Of a DNA stretch of 64,000 nucleotides, positions 9,916 to 20,682 are shown in pieces. Numbering within the stretch: position 1 is the stretch's first letter; each line of letters opens with the position of its first letter. The stretch comes from Tetracentron sinense (taxonomy: Eukaryota > Streptophyta > Magnoliopsida > Trochodendrales > Trochodendraceae). The position numbers were made by a program, and so were the translations under genes. The notes under the pieces are model-generated. The model searched no databases. It was not told the DNA's origin and worked only from the letters and a program-made list of their open reading frames with translations. The stretch is taken from the NCBI GenBank assembly GCA_015143295.1, contig CM026562.1, forward strand, positions 9,638,041-9,702,040. Reading direction: 5' to 3'.

Positions 9916-12900
9916 TGTAATGTCCTATAATTTTAAATAATAAAATTATGCGTTTATTGATCCTTAATTGGGGTTAAATACTTGAGTGTTTGTTAAATTA
10001 ATAAAAAGTGAGTTTTGCTCGGGATTGAAGTGCACCGAGGAAATTTTAGTATCTTTTCTCGAAAATCACACACAGTGTGTCGATTGACTGTTGGGACACA
10101 CTCCTATCGTATCGGTTTCATCAGGTATCATTTCGCGGGACCACGAGACCATTATGAGTGATAAAATTGAGAAAAAAACCAGGAAATTAATGGGTTTTGC
10201 AGTTTTCTTCCGGACTGAAGTACAACAGTCAAAACTCAGTATTTTTCCCCGAAATTTTTACAGTAGGTGTCAGACTACCCCAAGTTTGGTCACTTAAAGT
10301 TTTGGTTCCGTTGCATATCGATTCGAGAGACCGCAGGGGTCTTAAATGTAAGAAAATCGAGAAAATCAGGAAATTCTAGATTTTTTGGAATTCAGTTGAG
10401 ACTCCATAATTGTTGGGGATTCTAATAGAAATCCGTGCGACAGGTACCAGAGTATGTTTGTCATCCATGACGATGACCATTTGTCATTTCGGCAGTTAAT
10501 CATCTCAAACGAAGAAACGGCAACATGTTTTGTGTATAAAATCAGGAAATTAATGGGTTTTACAGTTTTCTTCCAGACTAAAGTGTAGCTGTCAAAACTC
10601 AGTATTTTTCCCTGAAATTTTTATAGCAGGTGTTGCACTACCCCATGGCCGGTCACCTAAAGTTTCGTTAGAATTGGATGTCGTTTAGTATGGTTACACG
10701 GGCCGTTTCCTTGAAAAATCAGAATCCGATCAAACTTGTTCAACCAAGTCAAATGGTTGAAAAGTCAAAGTTCACACAATTTCCTTATGTAAACGTTGTG
10801 CATGATCCAAACCCTTTCCCTATATAAGGCTTTGCCTTAACCCAAAATTTTCATTCGGATAGTGGGTTCCTGAATTTTTAGAGAGAGAGAGAGTTTCTAG
10901 AGAAAGAAAGAAAAAGGAGGAGAGAGAAAAGTGGCCGCGCGTTGCATGCGTGCTACCCCAAGGTTATTCGACGTGGTGATCGCATTAGCGACGACGGATC
11001 ATCCGTGCAGACCCTCGAAACGCTAGAAAAAGGTAAAAACCCCATCTTTTCTTCTCATTTTCCCCTTTTATCGCTATATTTTGGCATAGTTTGATTGTGT
11101 GGATGGATGAAAGGGTCCGAGACCTTGAAATAATCTATGCATGTGTCTGGATTGTTGTGGGAAGGGATTAAATGGGTCCGAGACCCTGAAAAATGATGTG
11201 TGGATGAATGTGGGATAGATTTGATCAGAATAGAGGGATGTAGCCTCGGTTTTGGACTGTCTGCAGTCCAAAATTTAGACTGTATAATTTTTTTGGCGTG
11301 GTTTCAAATGTCGTGAAAAAAAAAGGGGTCCAAGACCCTGCATGTGATGAGCAACCGATCATCGTGGCGATAGATGGGACGATCGATCCTCCCTGACAGA
11401 AAAAGTTTTCTGAGGCCATGGTGGGCTTCCCTATGTGCTTGGTGGTCATCCTTGGATGACAAATGATATGTGTTGTATTTTTTTTTAGACAATGGAAGTG
11501 TCCATTAGCCTGGGTGCACTCCCTATCGGAGTGGTATACTTGTGGATTTGGTATACGAGCGTGATGCCCAAGTGTGTCGGTTATTTAAGCAGGGCTTGGG
11601 ATAATCGGGGTTGTTCGTGGTTAAGAAACCTAACCCGTGGTTCCTTCTTGTCTAGGTCCAGGATGGCGGCATTGGATGTCGTGGGCTCCCTGGGACTGAT
11701 AGACGGAAGATGTTGGTCCGTTTGTCTAGGTCGTCTGTGATTCCTCTTGGACTAGGTCAGGAGTAGCGGCATTGGATGTCGTGGTCCCTCCGGGACTGAT
11801 AGTCAAGAGATGTCGGAGTCCTAGGGAATTAGTGGCTGAGCATCCGATGGTGTATAGTCCGGGGGTTCCTCTCTGGATGGGTTAGAAGAGGGCGGCAGCC
11901 GGGTCTATTGGGGTTACCTTGTGATAGGACGTCTAGGAGTGGTGGCATTGGATGTCATGGTTCCTCCGTAAGACTTGCCAGAAGAGGCCGGTAGGCAGGT
12001 TGGCCGAGAGTTCCTTCTAGACTGATATCCAGCTGAGATGGCGGTGAATACACGAGATGTGATCGGCCAGTGGATTTGAGGAGTTTGTTCATGTTGGTCA
12101 GGTGCTTGTGTGGTATGAAATCTTCGGCTTCGCAGTTTGTTGAACCGGAGTGCTCATGTGTCGTAACAATTGGTCGAGCCGAAGTGCTCAGGTTAGTATT
12201 GAATCTTCGGATTCAGGGTTGTACGAGTAGGTGTGCCCCAAGTTGTAGTGAATCTTTAGATTCTAAGTTGGTATTTGGGTCGGAGTACCCAAAGTTCGGT
12301 CATGATCCAGGTATATGTTACCCGAGATTGTGTAAGTGAGTCTAAAAGACTCAAGTGATGATTGATGATTGGACAAGGGTCTAAGTATGCATAGTGCAAA
12401 TAAAATTATGCATAGGCCTACAGCCAGTTAATAAAGTCGAAGGACTGGAAGAATAATATGATTGTTGTGTGGAATGTTAAAATGAATTCATAACTGGATA
12501 TCTTCGAGATTGGGAATCTCGTGTTGGGTAAAATAGCCCTGTGTGACCGTGTGTCACATTATAACTTGGATATATTATTATACTGTATCATAACACTGGA
12601 TCTGTACTATTATGTTGTTATTGATGCATGTTAATTCATGGAAAATAGTATGGAAAGACTGGTTTTTATTAGAATTCATAGCTCACTAGCGTTTTATGTC
12701 AACAGATACAGGAACTGCTGAGTAGTAGGTGTGGATCCTGCACCTTGGACCTTTTTGGATTTGGATAGAGACTACCCGACGCGTTAGTGGCGCCTACGTT
12801 TTGTAAAGAGACTTAATTTTTTAATACAGGTATTTGTTTTGTGGTGATGGCTATTATGATGACCAGTGATGATTTACCTCATTGGAGGCAAAGTTTGAAA

Positions 12901-13004
12901 ATTCCCACAATTTTTGCGGGCAAAGTCTTCCGCTGCATTACTATGAACGACCAGGCACGCGTCTCGGAACACGATTCCCTAAGACACGGGTTCGGGGCGT
13001 CACA
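9916..13004 (+). mobile_element. 3' LTR of chromovirus, full length
   Basis: It starts TGTAATGTCC and ends GGCGTCACA, 3089 bp, in the range of Tekay LTRs. It includes U3 (9916 to about 10850) and a TATA box (10821). It is followed by CTCTT, a possible target-site duplication that cannot be checked because the 5' end of the other LTR is lost. Immediately downstream is minus-strand copia gag, so the chromovirus probably inserted into that gag. Confidence 0.9.
10821..10827 (+). promoter_or_regulatory. TATA box of LTR promoter
   Basis: TATATAA in the 3' LTR. The corresponding part of the 5' LTR is deleted; its retained sequence starts about 45 bp downstream of this point. Confidence 0.7.
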
Positions 13005-13689
13005 CTCTTCCTTTTCACTTTCATTTATTTGAGAGGATTTTAGAGCATGTCCCTTATATGATTTTGGCTCATTTCTTGATCTTATTGGTTCCTCATGATC
13101 ACCTCATGAGTTATTAATGATCCAAGTAGCTCATCCATGGGGAGCTTGATGAGATCATTTGTTTCTTGGATAGAAGTCACCTTTGGAGCCCAAACTTTTG
13201 GAAGTGAACGGAGGATCTTCCTCACATTTTCTGCATTTGAATAGATTTTTTCAATATATTTTAATTCATTAATAATGTTAGTAAATTTAGTAAACATTAT
13301 AGAAATAGGTTCATCATCTTCCATTATAAATAGTTCATATTTATGGGCCAATATGCTAATTTTTTTTCTTCTTTAACTTGGTTGGCTCCCTCATAGGTAA
13401 TTTAGAGTTTATCCCAAATTTTCTTGACTAATTCACATGCCGAAATTCTATTGATTTCTTGTGGACTTAATGCACAATATAGGTTGCTAATGGCTTTGAC
13501 ATTAAGTTGCACAAGCCTTGTATCGGCTTCCATCCATTCTTCCTCATTCTTTGGTACTTGAATACCATCGATAATTTTAGTGGGGATGTGGGAACCATTG
13601 ATAATGATTTGCCAACATTTATAGTATAAAGCTTGAATGAAATACATCATTCTAACTTTCCAGTAGCTATAATTTTCATCATTAAACAA
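13005..13689 (-). pseudogene. SIRE-type copia gag, broken
   Basis: Minus-strand gag of a Ty1/copia element (UBN2 type). 13402-13689 reads NYSYWKVRMMYFIQAL, then EEWMEADTRLVQLNVKAIS and NLYCALSPQE. 13082-13351 continues IMEDDEPISIMFTKFTNIIN, VRKILRSLPKVW and MDELLGSLITHEVIM. A frameshift separates the two parts near 13360-13400. After a stop at 13082 a further frame (KGHALKSSQINESEKE) runs to the chromovirus LTR end at 13004, where gag is cut. The PBS at 13788 lies correctly upstream. Pol is absent from the window. Confidence 0.8.
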
Positions 13690-13787
13690 TGGAGGTCTAT
13701 AAGTTGATTGGCATTCTCATAGGGTAGTTGAAACATATGTGTCATTATCTTTACTCTAAGATGGTTAAATCTAAAATCAAAGACCTA

Positions 13788-13800
13788 GGCTCTGATACCA
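13788..13800 (-). promoter_or_regulatory. Copia primer binding site
   Basis: On the minus strand TGGTATCAGAGCC follows an LTR end (GGCAACA then AG). It is placed between the LTR and gag, as required for an initiator-Met-primed copia element. Confidence 0.8.
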
Positions 13801-13802
13801 CT

Positions 13803-14150
13803 TGTTGCCTAAGGATTGGACCCTAGAGAGGGGGGGGGGGGGGGGGAATAGGATCTATGACAAATTCAAATTTGTTCCTAATCCCTTAAGAGGAATTTCA
13901 ATTATACTAATTAAAAGGGAATATAAATTAAGAAATTTTACAAACAATGCAAAATAATAAAGTAAAGAGAAGAGAAAAAGAAAGCAAACACAAAATATTG
14001 TTCTCGAGGTTCGACAATCCTACCTACATCCTCGTCTCAAGCTAAACCTACTTGAAGATTTACCATGATTTACTAATAGAACAATCTTCTTACAAGTGAA
14101 GATCAAAGAAGTCAAAAAAAACAAGGGTGTTCAACATAGGGGGAAAGTTC
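13803..14150 (-). mobile_element. SIRE-type copia 5' LTR, inner (U5) part
   Basis: Minus-strand sequence ending CCTTAGGCAACA before the PBS. It carries the usual SIRE-type features: a GAACCTCGAGAAC block, a TTTGCTTTCTTTTTCTCTTC run, and a C-run (CCCC...TCTCTAGGG, 13831-13848 on plus) before the end. The outer part of the same LTR appears at 19945-20682, beyond an inserted LINE. Exact junctions are uncertain by about 20 bp. Confidence 0.7.
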
Positions 14151-14242
14151 TTTAAAAAAAAAAGGCTCTGGAGGTGCATTTTAGCAAAAACAAAATTTAG
14201 GTTTATGTTAGCAAGAACTTGTGGACGTTTTGCTAGGGTTTC

Positions 14243-15937
14243 ATGCTAAACCCTAAGTTAGCCGGCGGTGGGGAGGGAGATCCCACCTCCAGGCCGCCTG
14301 ATAAATCTCCCTCTTATGCTACAGTGGTGAAAAATCTCTCATCTTCTTTGAAGGATGCAAGCCCATGTGCAGTTCCGTTAAAAAATCGAGCAACATTTAA
14401 AGGAGAACCAACAATTTTTTTCACTAAGAAGAATCCTCCATTCTTGCTAGTTTGCAGCGCTTATCTCTAGTTGCAAAGTGTGCTTATGGGCGACCTTCCC
14501 TTGATAACATTAAGATCCACATGAAAAAGTTTGAAGGGCTTCGTCTAGATTTCTCAGTTGGGATCCTAGATTCGCGACATATTTTATTCAGATTTTTATC
14601 AGAAGAGGACTTCCTAATGGTTTGGCTAAAAGAGGTTACATACATCAATGGTTTCCTTTTCAAATTCTTCAAGTGGACTCCCTCTTTTTTATCAGGCATG
14701 GAACCATCCTTGGTGCCGATTTGGGTGAGTTTTCCAAACCTCCCTCTTCATCTATTCAACAACTCAGCCCTTACCTCGATTGGAAGCATTCTTGGAAGAG
14801 TTTTAAAGATTGATGGAGCCATGAAGACTCTTACTAGACCTAGCGCTGCCAGGGTTTGCATAGAGATTGATATTCAAAAAGAAAATCTTGATCGTTTTTG
14901 GTTGGGATTAGGTACTCACGGTAGATGGCAAAAGATGGAGCATGAAAAAAAATATAGGTATTGTGCTCGGTGCAAAAAATTGGGACAGATGCTATCTCAT
15001 GTGCGAAGGGCAGACTCAAAAATCGAGAACTACATCAACATCAAGATGTGGAAGATCAGTCTAAGAATTACACCAAGCAATGGGTCTCGAAAAAATTTCA
15101 CTTGGCAGACACAAATCCTGGTAAAAATTCTATACCAAATCAATCTATAAGTCTCACTACAGATCAGGTTCAAGAGAAAATTTCTGGATCTCTCCCAGCT
15201 CACGAACAAGTTGATGACTGTTTGAATGAGAATAGTGATTTGCAAAAAGAGAAGTATTCCTCTCATAAAATAATTGAAAAGGAAACCTCAAAAGAAGAAT
15301 CTGTTCCGATTATGATAATAGAGACTGAAGGATCCGATTTAAATGGCGAAACAGAATTTGATCAAAGATTTGAAGATTTGAAGATTTTCAGATTCTAGAG
15401 AATGTGGGGAGTAAAAGCAAAGAAGAAGTTTCCAACTCAGTAAATGCAGCAACAGAATTGGTTCTAGGCAAAGCACAGGAAGCGGAATTGGAGGATACCA
15501 GTCTCAAAGAATTTCAGATTATGGAGATAAGAGAAGAATGCTCAAAACAACATAATATTTTCAATAGCAAACAGCAACAGCATATTAATGCCCAGAACCA
15601 GTTAGAGAATGCTGTGGAAGATCAATATTTCTCCTTCAATGACAACGGTATGGACTTTATTATTAATTTTAAAACGAAACTCCATCAGTTAGACAAGAGT
15701 TTGCAAAATTCTTTACCTCCTATAAACAAGCCTTCTCGAGATATTAATTGGCTTTCTTCATCTACAACTGAATTCCATACGAAAGTAGGAACTATACTCT
15801 TTGAGAATAGAGAAAATTTTATGAAAGAAGCTAAAGAATTTCTAGCTCAGATGACAAAGATTAACCATATGCCAGGGAACATAGTGGTTAAGGAGACAAA
15901 CCAAAAAAAAAAAAAAAGGGATTCCCCCATCGGATAG
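14243..15937 (+). pseudogene. LINE ORF1 (RNA-binding protein), frameshifted
   Basis: ORF1 of plant LINEs encodes a nucleic-acid-binding protein. Here SPSYATVVKNLSSSLKDA is followed, after a frameshift near 14450, by the DUF4283 domain (FEGLRLDFSVGILDSRHILF, LVPIWVSFPNLPLHLFN, SIGSILGRVLKIDGAM). A CCHC knuckle follows (YCARCKKLG then, in another frame, AISCAKG). A glutamine- and acid-rich tail occupies 15000-15937 in two frames with a stop at 15398. Length matches the family; at least three frame changes. Confidence 0.8.
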
Positions 15938-15991
15938 AATAACCCGATCTAGAGCTTTTGCTCCATTTTTACTGGAAGAATCTAGTTTCTA

Positions 15992-16539
15992 ATGATTAGT
16001 ATCCTCTCTTGGAATATTAGAGGTGTTGGGAATCTAGCTTCAAAAGCCCATTTGAAGAAATTAATGGAAACTTATAATATTTCGATGATTGCTATTATGG
16101 AACCTATGCAGCATCCGAAAAATATTGCTTCTCTTAGTAAGATGCTGAATATGCCAGGGTACCTCTCTCACCCTAAAATATGGCTCTTCTGGAAAGACTG
16201 GTTGAAAGTTACTCTATTTGCTTCTCTTGATCAAGCCCTGATTATTGATGTGAATTTCCAGGGGAAAAAATGGGAGGTAGAGATCCCAATATTCGGTCTA
16301 TGGAAGAATTTAATGCCTTTATTAATGACATGGGTCTTATTGATGCGGGGTATACTAGTAACAAATTCACTTGGTGTAACAACCAACAGGGCCTTAACAG
16401 AATTTATGCCAAATTGGATCGTATCTTCTATAATATGGACTGGAGTAATAAATTACCTACTCCACAGGTCACTCATTTATCCAAGCTCAATTCAGATCAT
16501 GCTCCTCTCATTCTTAAGTTTGAAACTAGTACAACGTGA
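15992..16539 (+). pseudogene. LINE ORF2 endonuclease domain with internal deletion
   Basis: ORF2 starts MISILSWNIRGVGN with the APE-type Asn and an IMEPM Glu. At about 16262 the frame changes and the text jumps to GGRDPNIRSMEEFNAFI, then NKFTWCNN, RIYAKLDRIF and SDHAPLIL. The middle part, including the expected GDFN catalytic block, is missing (some 70-110 residues). The C-terminal SDH motif is intact. Nicking activity is lost. Confidence 0.8.
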
Positions 16540-18300
16540 AGACCTTCCAACTTTAAGTTTCAGAAAATGTGGTTAACTCATTGGGATTTCAAAAGGCTTG
16601 TGGAAGATTCTTGGGCTTTACCTGTTGCTTCAGATCCTATCCTTGGTTTTTTCTTAAAACTCAAGAGACTAAAAATTTCTCTCAAGAGTTGGAATAAAGA
16701 AACTTTTGGAAATATTTTTGTTCAGATAAAAGAGTTAGAAGAGAAAATATGTGAAACAGAGATTGCTTTACAAGAGACTTGGAATCCCAGAACTGATGAT
16801 CGGCTTATTACTCTAGAGGAGAAATTACAGCAGTTGATAATATAAGAAGAGATATTTTGGAAGCAAAAATCCAGAATTAAATGGCTTAAAGAAGGAGACA
16901 ATAACATGAAATTTTTCCATGCCATTGCAAATCAAAGAAGGAAATAGAATAGTATTCAGAGAAAAACAGCTTGGGGGATTGGCTAGACAATCAGCATGAT
17001 ATTGGACAAGAAGCTTCTAAATATTTTCAAGACCTGCTTACATCTACTCAAAGACCTATCGATTATGACATTTTAAATGTCATTCCTCACATGATTACAG
17101 AAGAAGAAAATTGCGCCCTTTCCTCTCTTCCTTCTGTGGAAGAAATTAAATAGGTGGTTTTCAGTCTTTCGGAAGACAGTGCTCCTGGTCCGGATGGTTT
17201 TGATGGGCATTTTTTCAGGGCTTGTTGGGATATTATCCAAGCTGATTTGGTAAGGTCTGTTCACTATTTTTTTCATTATCCGATTATTCCTAAACCTGTT
17301 AATGCTACTGCCATAGCCCTGATTGCTAAATGTGAAGACCCAACATCTTTTTCAGAGTTTTGTCCCATCAGCTTATGCAACTTTTTCTATAAGATATTTT
17401 CCCGCATATTATCTGACCGTTTGGCTCCAATCCTTCATAAAATTATTTCTAAGGAGCAATCAGGCTTTATTAAAGGTAGGAACATTACTGATAATATTAC
17501 TATTGCTCAAGAAATGGTTAATGAAGTTGAAAGGAAAGTCTTTGGCAGGAACATCATTATTAAACTTGATATGGCTAAGGCGTATGATCGTATGGAATGG
17601 AACTTTATTATAGAGGTCTTGAAGAAGTTCGGGTTCTACAGCAAATTCATTAGACTTATTTAGGGCTGCCTTCAAAATCAAAGCTTCTCAGTTATCATCA
17701 ATGGGTCTCTTCATGGTTTCTTCACTAGCTCCAGAGGTCTTTGCCAAGGTGATCCTTTATCTCCTGCGCTTTTCATCATAGCTGAAGAGGTTCTTAGTAG
17801 AGGCCTTCAAACGATATCTTCTCATCCGAACACTTCCTATGCTATGGGGAGAAATGGTTTTGCTGTTTCCCGTCTGTTATTTGCGGATGACACTCCTATC
17901 TTTTGCAAGGGCAGTGCTATCAAAGGTATTTTTGAGTTTCTCTCTAAATATGAAGACTCTTCAGGGCAAAAAATTAATAAGGAAAAAAGTTCTCTTTATT
18001 GCTCAGATAAGCTTCCTATAGCTAGAAGAAGATCCATCTCCAACAAAACTGGGTTCCAATTTAAACATTTTCCTCTTATATATCTGGGAGTTCCTCTGAT
18101 CAAAGGTAGACAAAAAATATCTTACTTCCTCCCTCTTATTGAGAAAATTCAAAATCGTGTTAGTGGGTGGTCCGGAAAACTTCTATCAGCTGGAGGAAGA
18201 TTAATTCTTATCAAGCACGTTCTTTCTTCGATTCCAATTCACATCATCTCTGGTATTAATATCCCCCCCAGGAATTGCTGGGAAATTTGATAAAATAATG
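16540..18300 (+). pseudogene. LINE reverse transcriptase domain, broken
   Basis: The linker (16567-16960: [40 protein letters not shown]) leads into RT at 17154: EDSAPGPDGFDGHFF, FCPISLCN, SGFIKGRNITDNI, IIKLDMAKAYDRMEW (first catalytic Asp), GLCQGDPLSPALF and SRLLFADDTPIF (catalytic FADD intact), then NRVSGWSGKLLSAGGR. Stops at about 16844, 16945, 17151 and 17661 and a shift near 18287. The 17844-18290 frame is open across the catalytic core. Confidence 0.9.
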
Positions 18301-19460
18301 ACAAATTATTTTTGGAATAACTCAGATATTAATAGACATCGGCATTGGGTGAATTGGAAGCAATGTACTTTGCCTTATACTGAAGGTGGTTTGGGTATTA
18401 GAAAAGTTGCATAATTTTCTAAGGCTTTTCGTGTTAAACAAGCCTGGAGAATATATACTTCGAATTGTCTTTGGTCGCGCTTCTTCAAAGCCAAATATCG
18501 CATTGATCATGTGTGAAATGCTTTACCCATCAGAGGTTCTTCTAAACTTTGGTCAGGTATTTGTGATATGTTTCACTTGATGCTTTCCAACTCTTCAGTT
18601 CTCATTGGTAATGGATCTAAAATAAATTTCTGGTTTGACCGATGGCATAAAGAGTCTTCTCTTATTACTATGACTTCTGCATCTCCTCAGAGTAACCCTT
18701 CTCTTACTCGAATGCTTAACACAGATGGTCATTGGGATCTTTCTCAGGTGAGTCAATTCCTCACACAAGCTACCATTGATGACATCAGAAAAGGTAATTA
18801 TAGTCTATCAAATGGGAAGATAAATTTGTTTGGATCTCTAATAATTCGGGGAAATTCACTATTCAGTCTACCTGGGATATATTACGAAATAAAAGTACTG
18901 CTTTTGAATGGTCTAAATCATTTTGGAAGTCTATGACTCCTACCAAAATTAGAGTTTTTTGCTGGAAAATTATGCATCATGTTATCCCAACTGATTTAAC
19001 CATTCAAAGCATTGGCATTCCGTTGGTTAGTAAGTGTTACTGTTGTGTAGTTTCTTGCTCTGAAAGTACTACTCATCTTCTAACTAACAGTGAGCTAGCT
19101 TCTTCAGTTTGGTCTTTTTTCTTAGCCTGGTGTATTATTCCCTATTTCAAGCATGACTCTATTCATAGTACATTAACTAGGTGGTTCCGAGCGGCTTCTT
19201 CAAGGAATAATGAACTCTTCATTCTCTTGCCCGCCTTGATAGACTGGGAGATTTGGACAGAAAGATGTCGTTGGAAATATGAAAGCATTTCTCGTTCTGC
19301 AAGAGTTCTTATTGAGCACATCTCTAGAAAGGTATGTGATCTTGAATCGACCATTGATAACAAAAATCTTGATTTATCCCCTTTATATCCTTCTAGATCT
19401 ACCCAAAAAAATAGAAATCGGGTGTTGATGATGGACCTTTCCTCCTCGATCCAAGTTTAA
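18300..19460 (+). pseudogene. LINE zf-RVT region, broken
   Basis: 18300-18560 holds the FWNNSD.NRHRHWVNWK and GGLGIRK blocks in shifting frames. 18568-18936 and 18933-19460 carry GSKINFWFDRWHKESSL and the zf-RVT motif around TKIRVFCWKIMHHVIPT, then YCCVVSCSESTTHLL. The order and content match the domain between RT and RNase H in plant LINEs. Confidence 0.75.
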
Positions 19461-19974
19461 GCTAAATGTAGATGGTGCCTCTAAAGGTAATCCTGATAAT
19501 GCTGGAGGTGGAGGGATAATCCGGGATCACAAAGGTAACTTTGTTGCATGCTTTTATTCCCATTATGGCATTTGTTCCAACTATATAGCAGAAATGCGAG
19601 CCCTTTTAGATGGACTAATTCTTTGTAAGAGTCTTCATATTACCAATGTCATCATAGAATCTAATTCTCAGAGTTTGGTTGAGGTGTGGAAAGATAGAAA
19701 TCCAAATACATGGAAAACTTGGTATTGGGACAAGCAGATCAAAAATTGTATGTCAGAAGATTATTTGATAGATCACATTTATCGCGAAGCTAATACAGTA
19801 GCTGATGTGCTAGCTAATATTGGTTGTCAGAGACAAATTTCTGATTCTTTTCATACTCTTGATTTTATTCCTATCAAAGTCAGAACTCTGATCCAGATGG
19901 ACATATTAGGATTAGGAAATTTTCGAAGTGTATTTGATGCTCATCCTGAGGCATCTATTCGACTGGATGGGTGA
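19440..19974 (+). pseudogene. LINE RNase H domain, one catalytic Asp changed
   Basis: KFKLNVDGASKGNPDNAG begins the domain in a frame that crosses from the previous one; 19594-19974 continues AEMRALLDGL, IIESNSQSLVEVW and REANTVADVLANIG. The expected ESDS motif reads ESNS, so the second acidic residue is Asn. The last residues (after LGNFRS) come from read-through into the LTR beyond the LINE end and are not part of the domain. Confidence 0.8.
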
Positions 19975-20682
19975 TCTAGTCGACTGGATGAACACAGTGG
20001 CCAAATAAAATCCTAGCCCTCATCTAGTCGACTGGATGGGTGATTTTCAGCAGAAAATCAACTTTTCTTAAACTTAATGATGGGATTGAATTCATAGGTC
20101 TTCTACCTTATCTTTATCAAGATAATTACCATATTTTGAGATCCTTAGAGTTATTTTTAATTTGGTCTTGAGGTACTTATGGTCAATCTAAGTTTGTGAG
20201 TTTTTCCAACATCCAACTTTTGAGAACTTTTTACTTAAGTCTTAAGCACTTTCAAATGATAAAAAAATAAACTATAAACTTTCTTGAGAGTCTTCAAACT
20301 TGATCTTGGATCTTCCATGATGGTTTCAACTTTGAGATCTTCCAAGACTTCTTCTTAAATAAACTTCATCTTCTTATGAACTTTGGAATGAACTTCAACT
20401 TGATCTTGACTTGATATGTCTTCTTTGGCTTCATGATCAATTTTCTTCTTCTTCATGATATGACTTGGACTTGGATATTATCTTTAACATCTTTAATATG
20501 ATCCAACTTGATCTAATAGCTTGCTTTGACTTGGTAATGAATCTTCCTCATGGATGGAGTCATTTTCATGTTTTTACCTTGAATGGTTTGCTAATGCTCT
20601 TGGTAGACTGATTTTTACATAAACTCAATTGAAACATTAATAACACAAAGATCATTATATTATTGTGTTATCATAAAAATCA
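19945..20682 (-). mobile_element. SIRE-type copia 5' LTR, outer (U3) part
   Basis: On the minus strand it starts TGATTTTTATGATAACACAA at 20682 and runs down to the LINE junction. Similarity to 359-782 covers the first ~500 bp of the LTR. Near the LINE junction (19960-20046) it holds three copies of a motif around AGTCGACTGGATG. With 13803-14150 it makes one LTR of about 1.1 kb. Confidence 0.75.
19960..20046. repeat. AGTCGACTGGATG motif repeats in the LTR
   Basis: ATTCGACTGGATGGGTGAT, AGTCGACTGGATGAACACAG and AGTCGACTGGATGGGTGAT occur within 87 bp. The GTCGAC core is palindromic. Confidence 0.85.

Larger units (their letters stand above)
14160..19940 (+). mobile_element. Near full-length plant L1-type LINE, inserted in copia LTR
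   Basis: This plus-strand LINE carries ORF1 (DUF4283 and zinc knuckle), endonuclease, RT, zf-RVT and RNase H in canonical order over about 5.8 kb. It splits the copia LTR. The 5' end lies near 14150-14170; the 3' end runs straight into LTR sequence at about 19935-19950 with no visible poly(A) tail, so the tail is lost or the junction is rearranged. Stops and shifts occur in every domain and the endonuclease has an internal deletion. Dead element. Confidence 0.85.
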
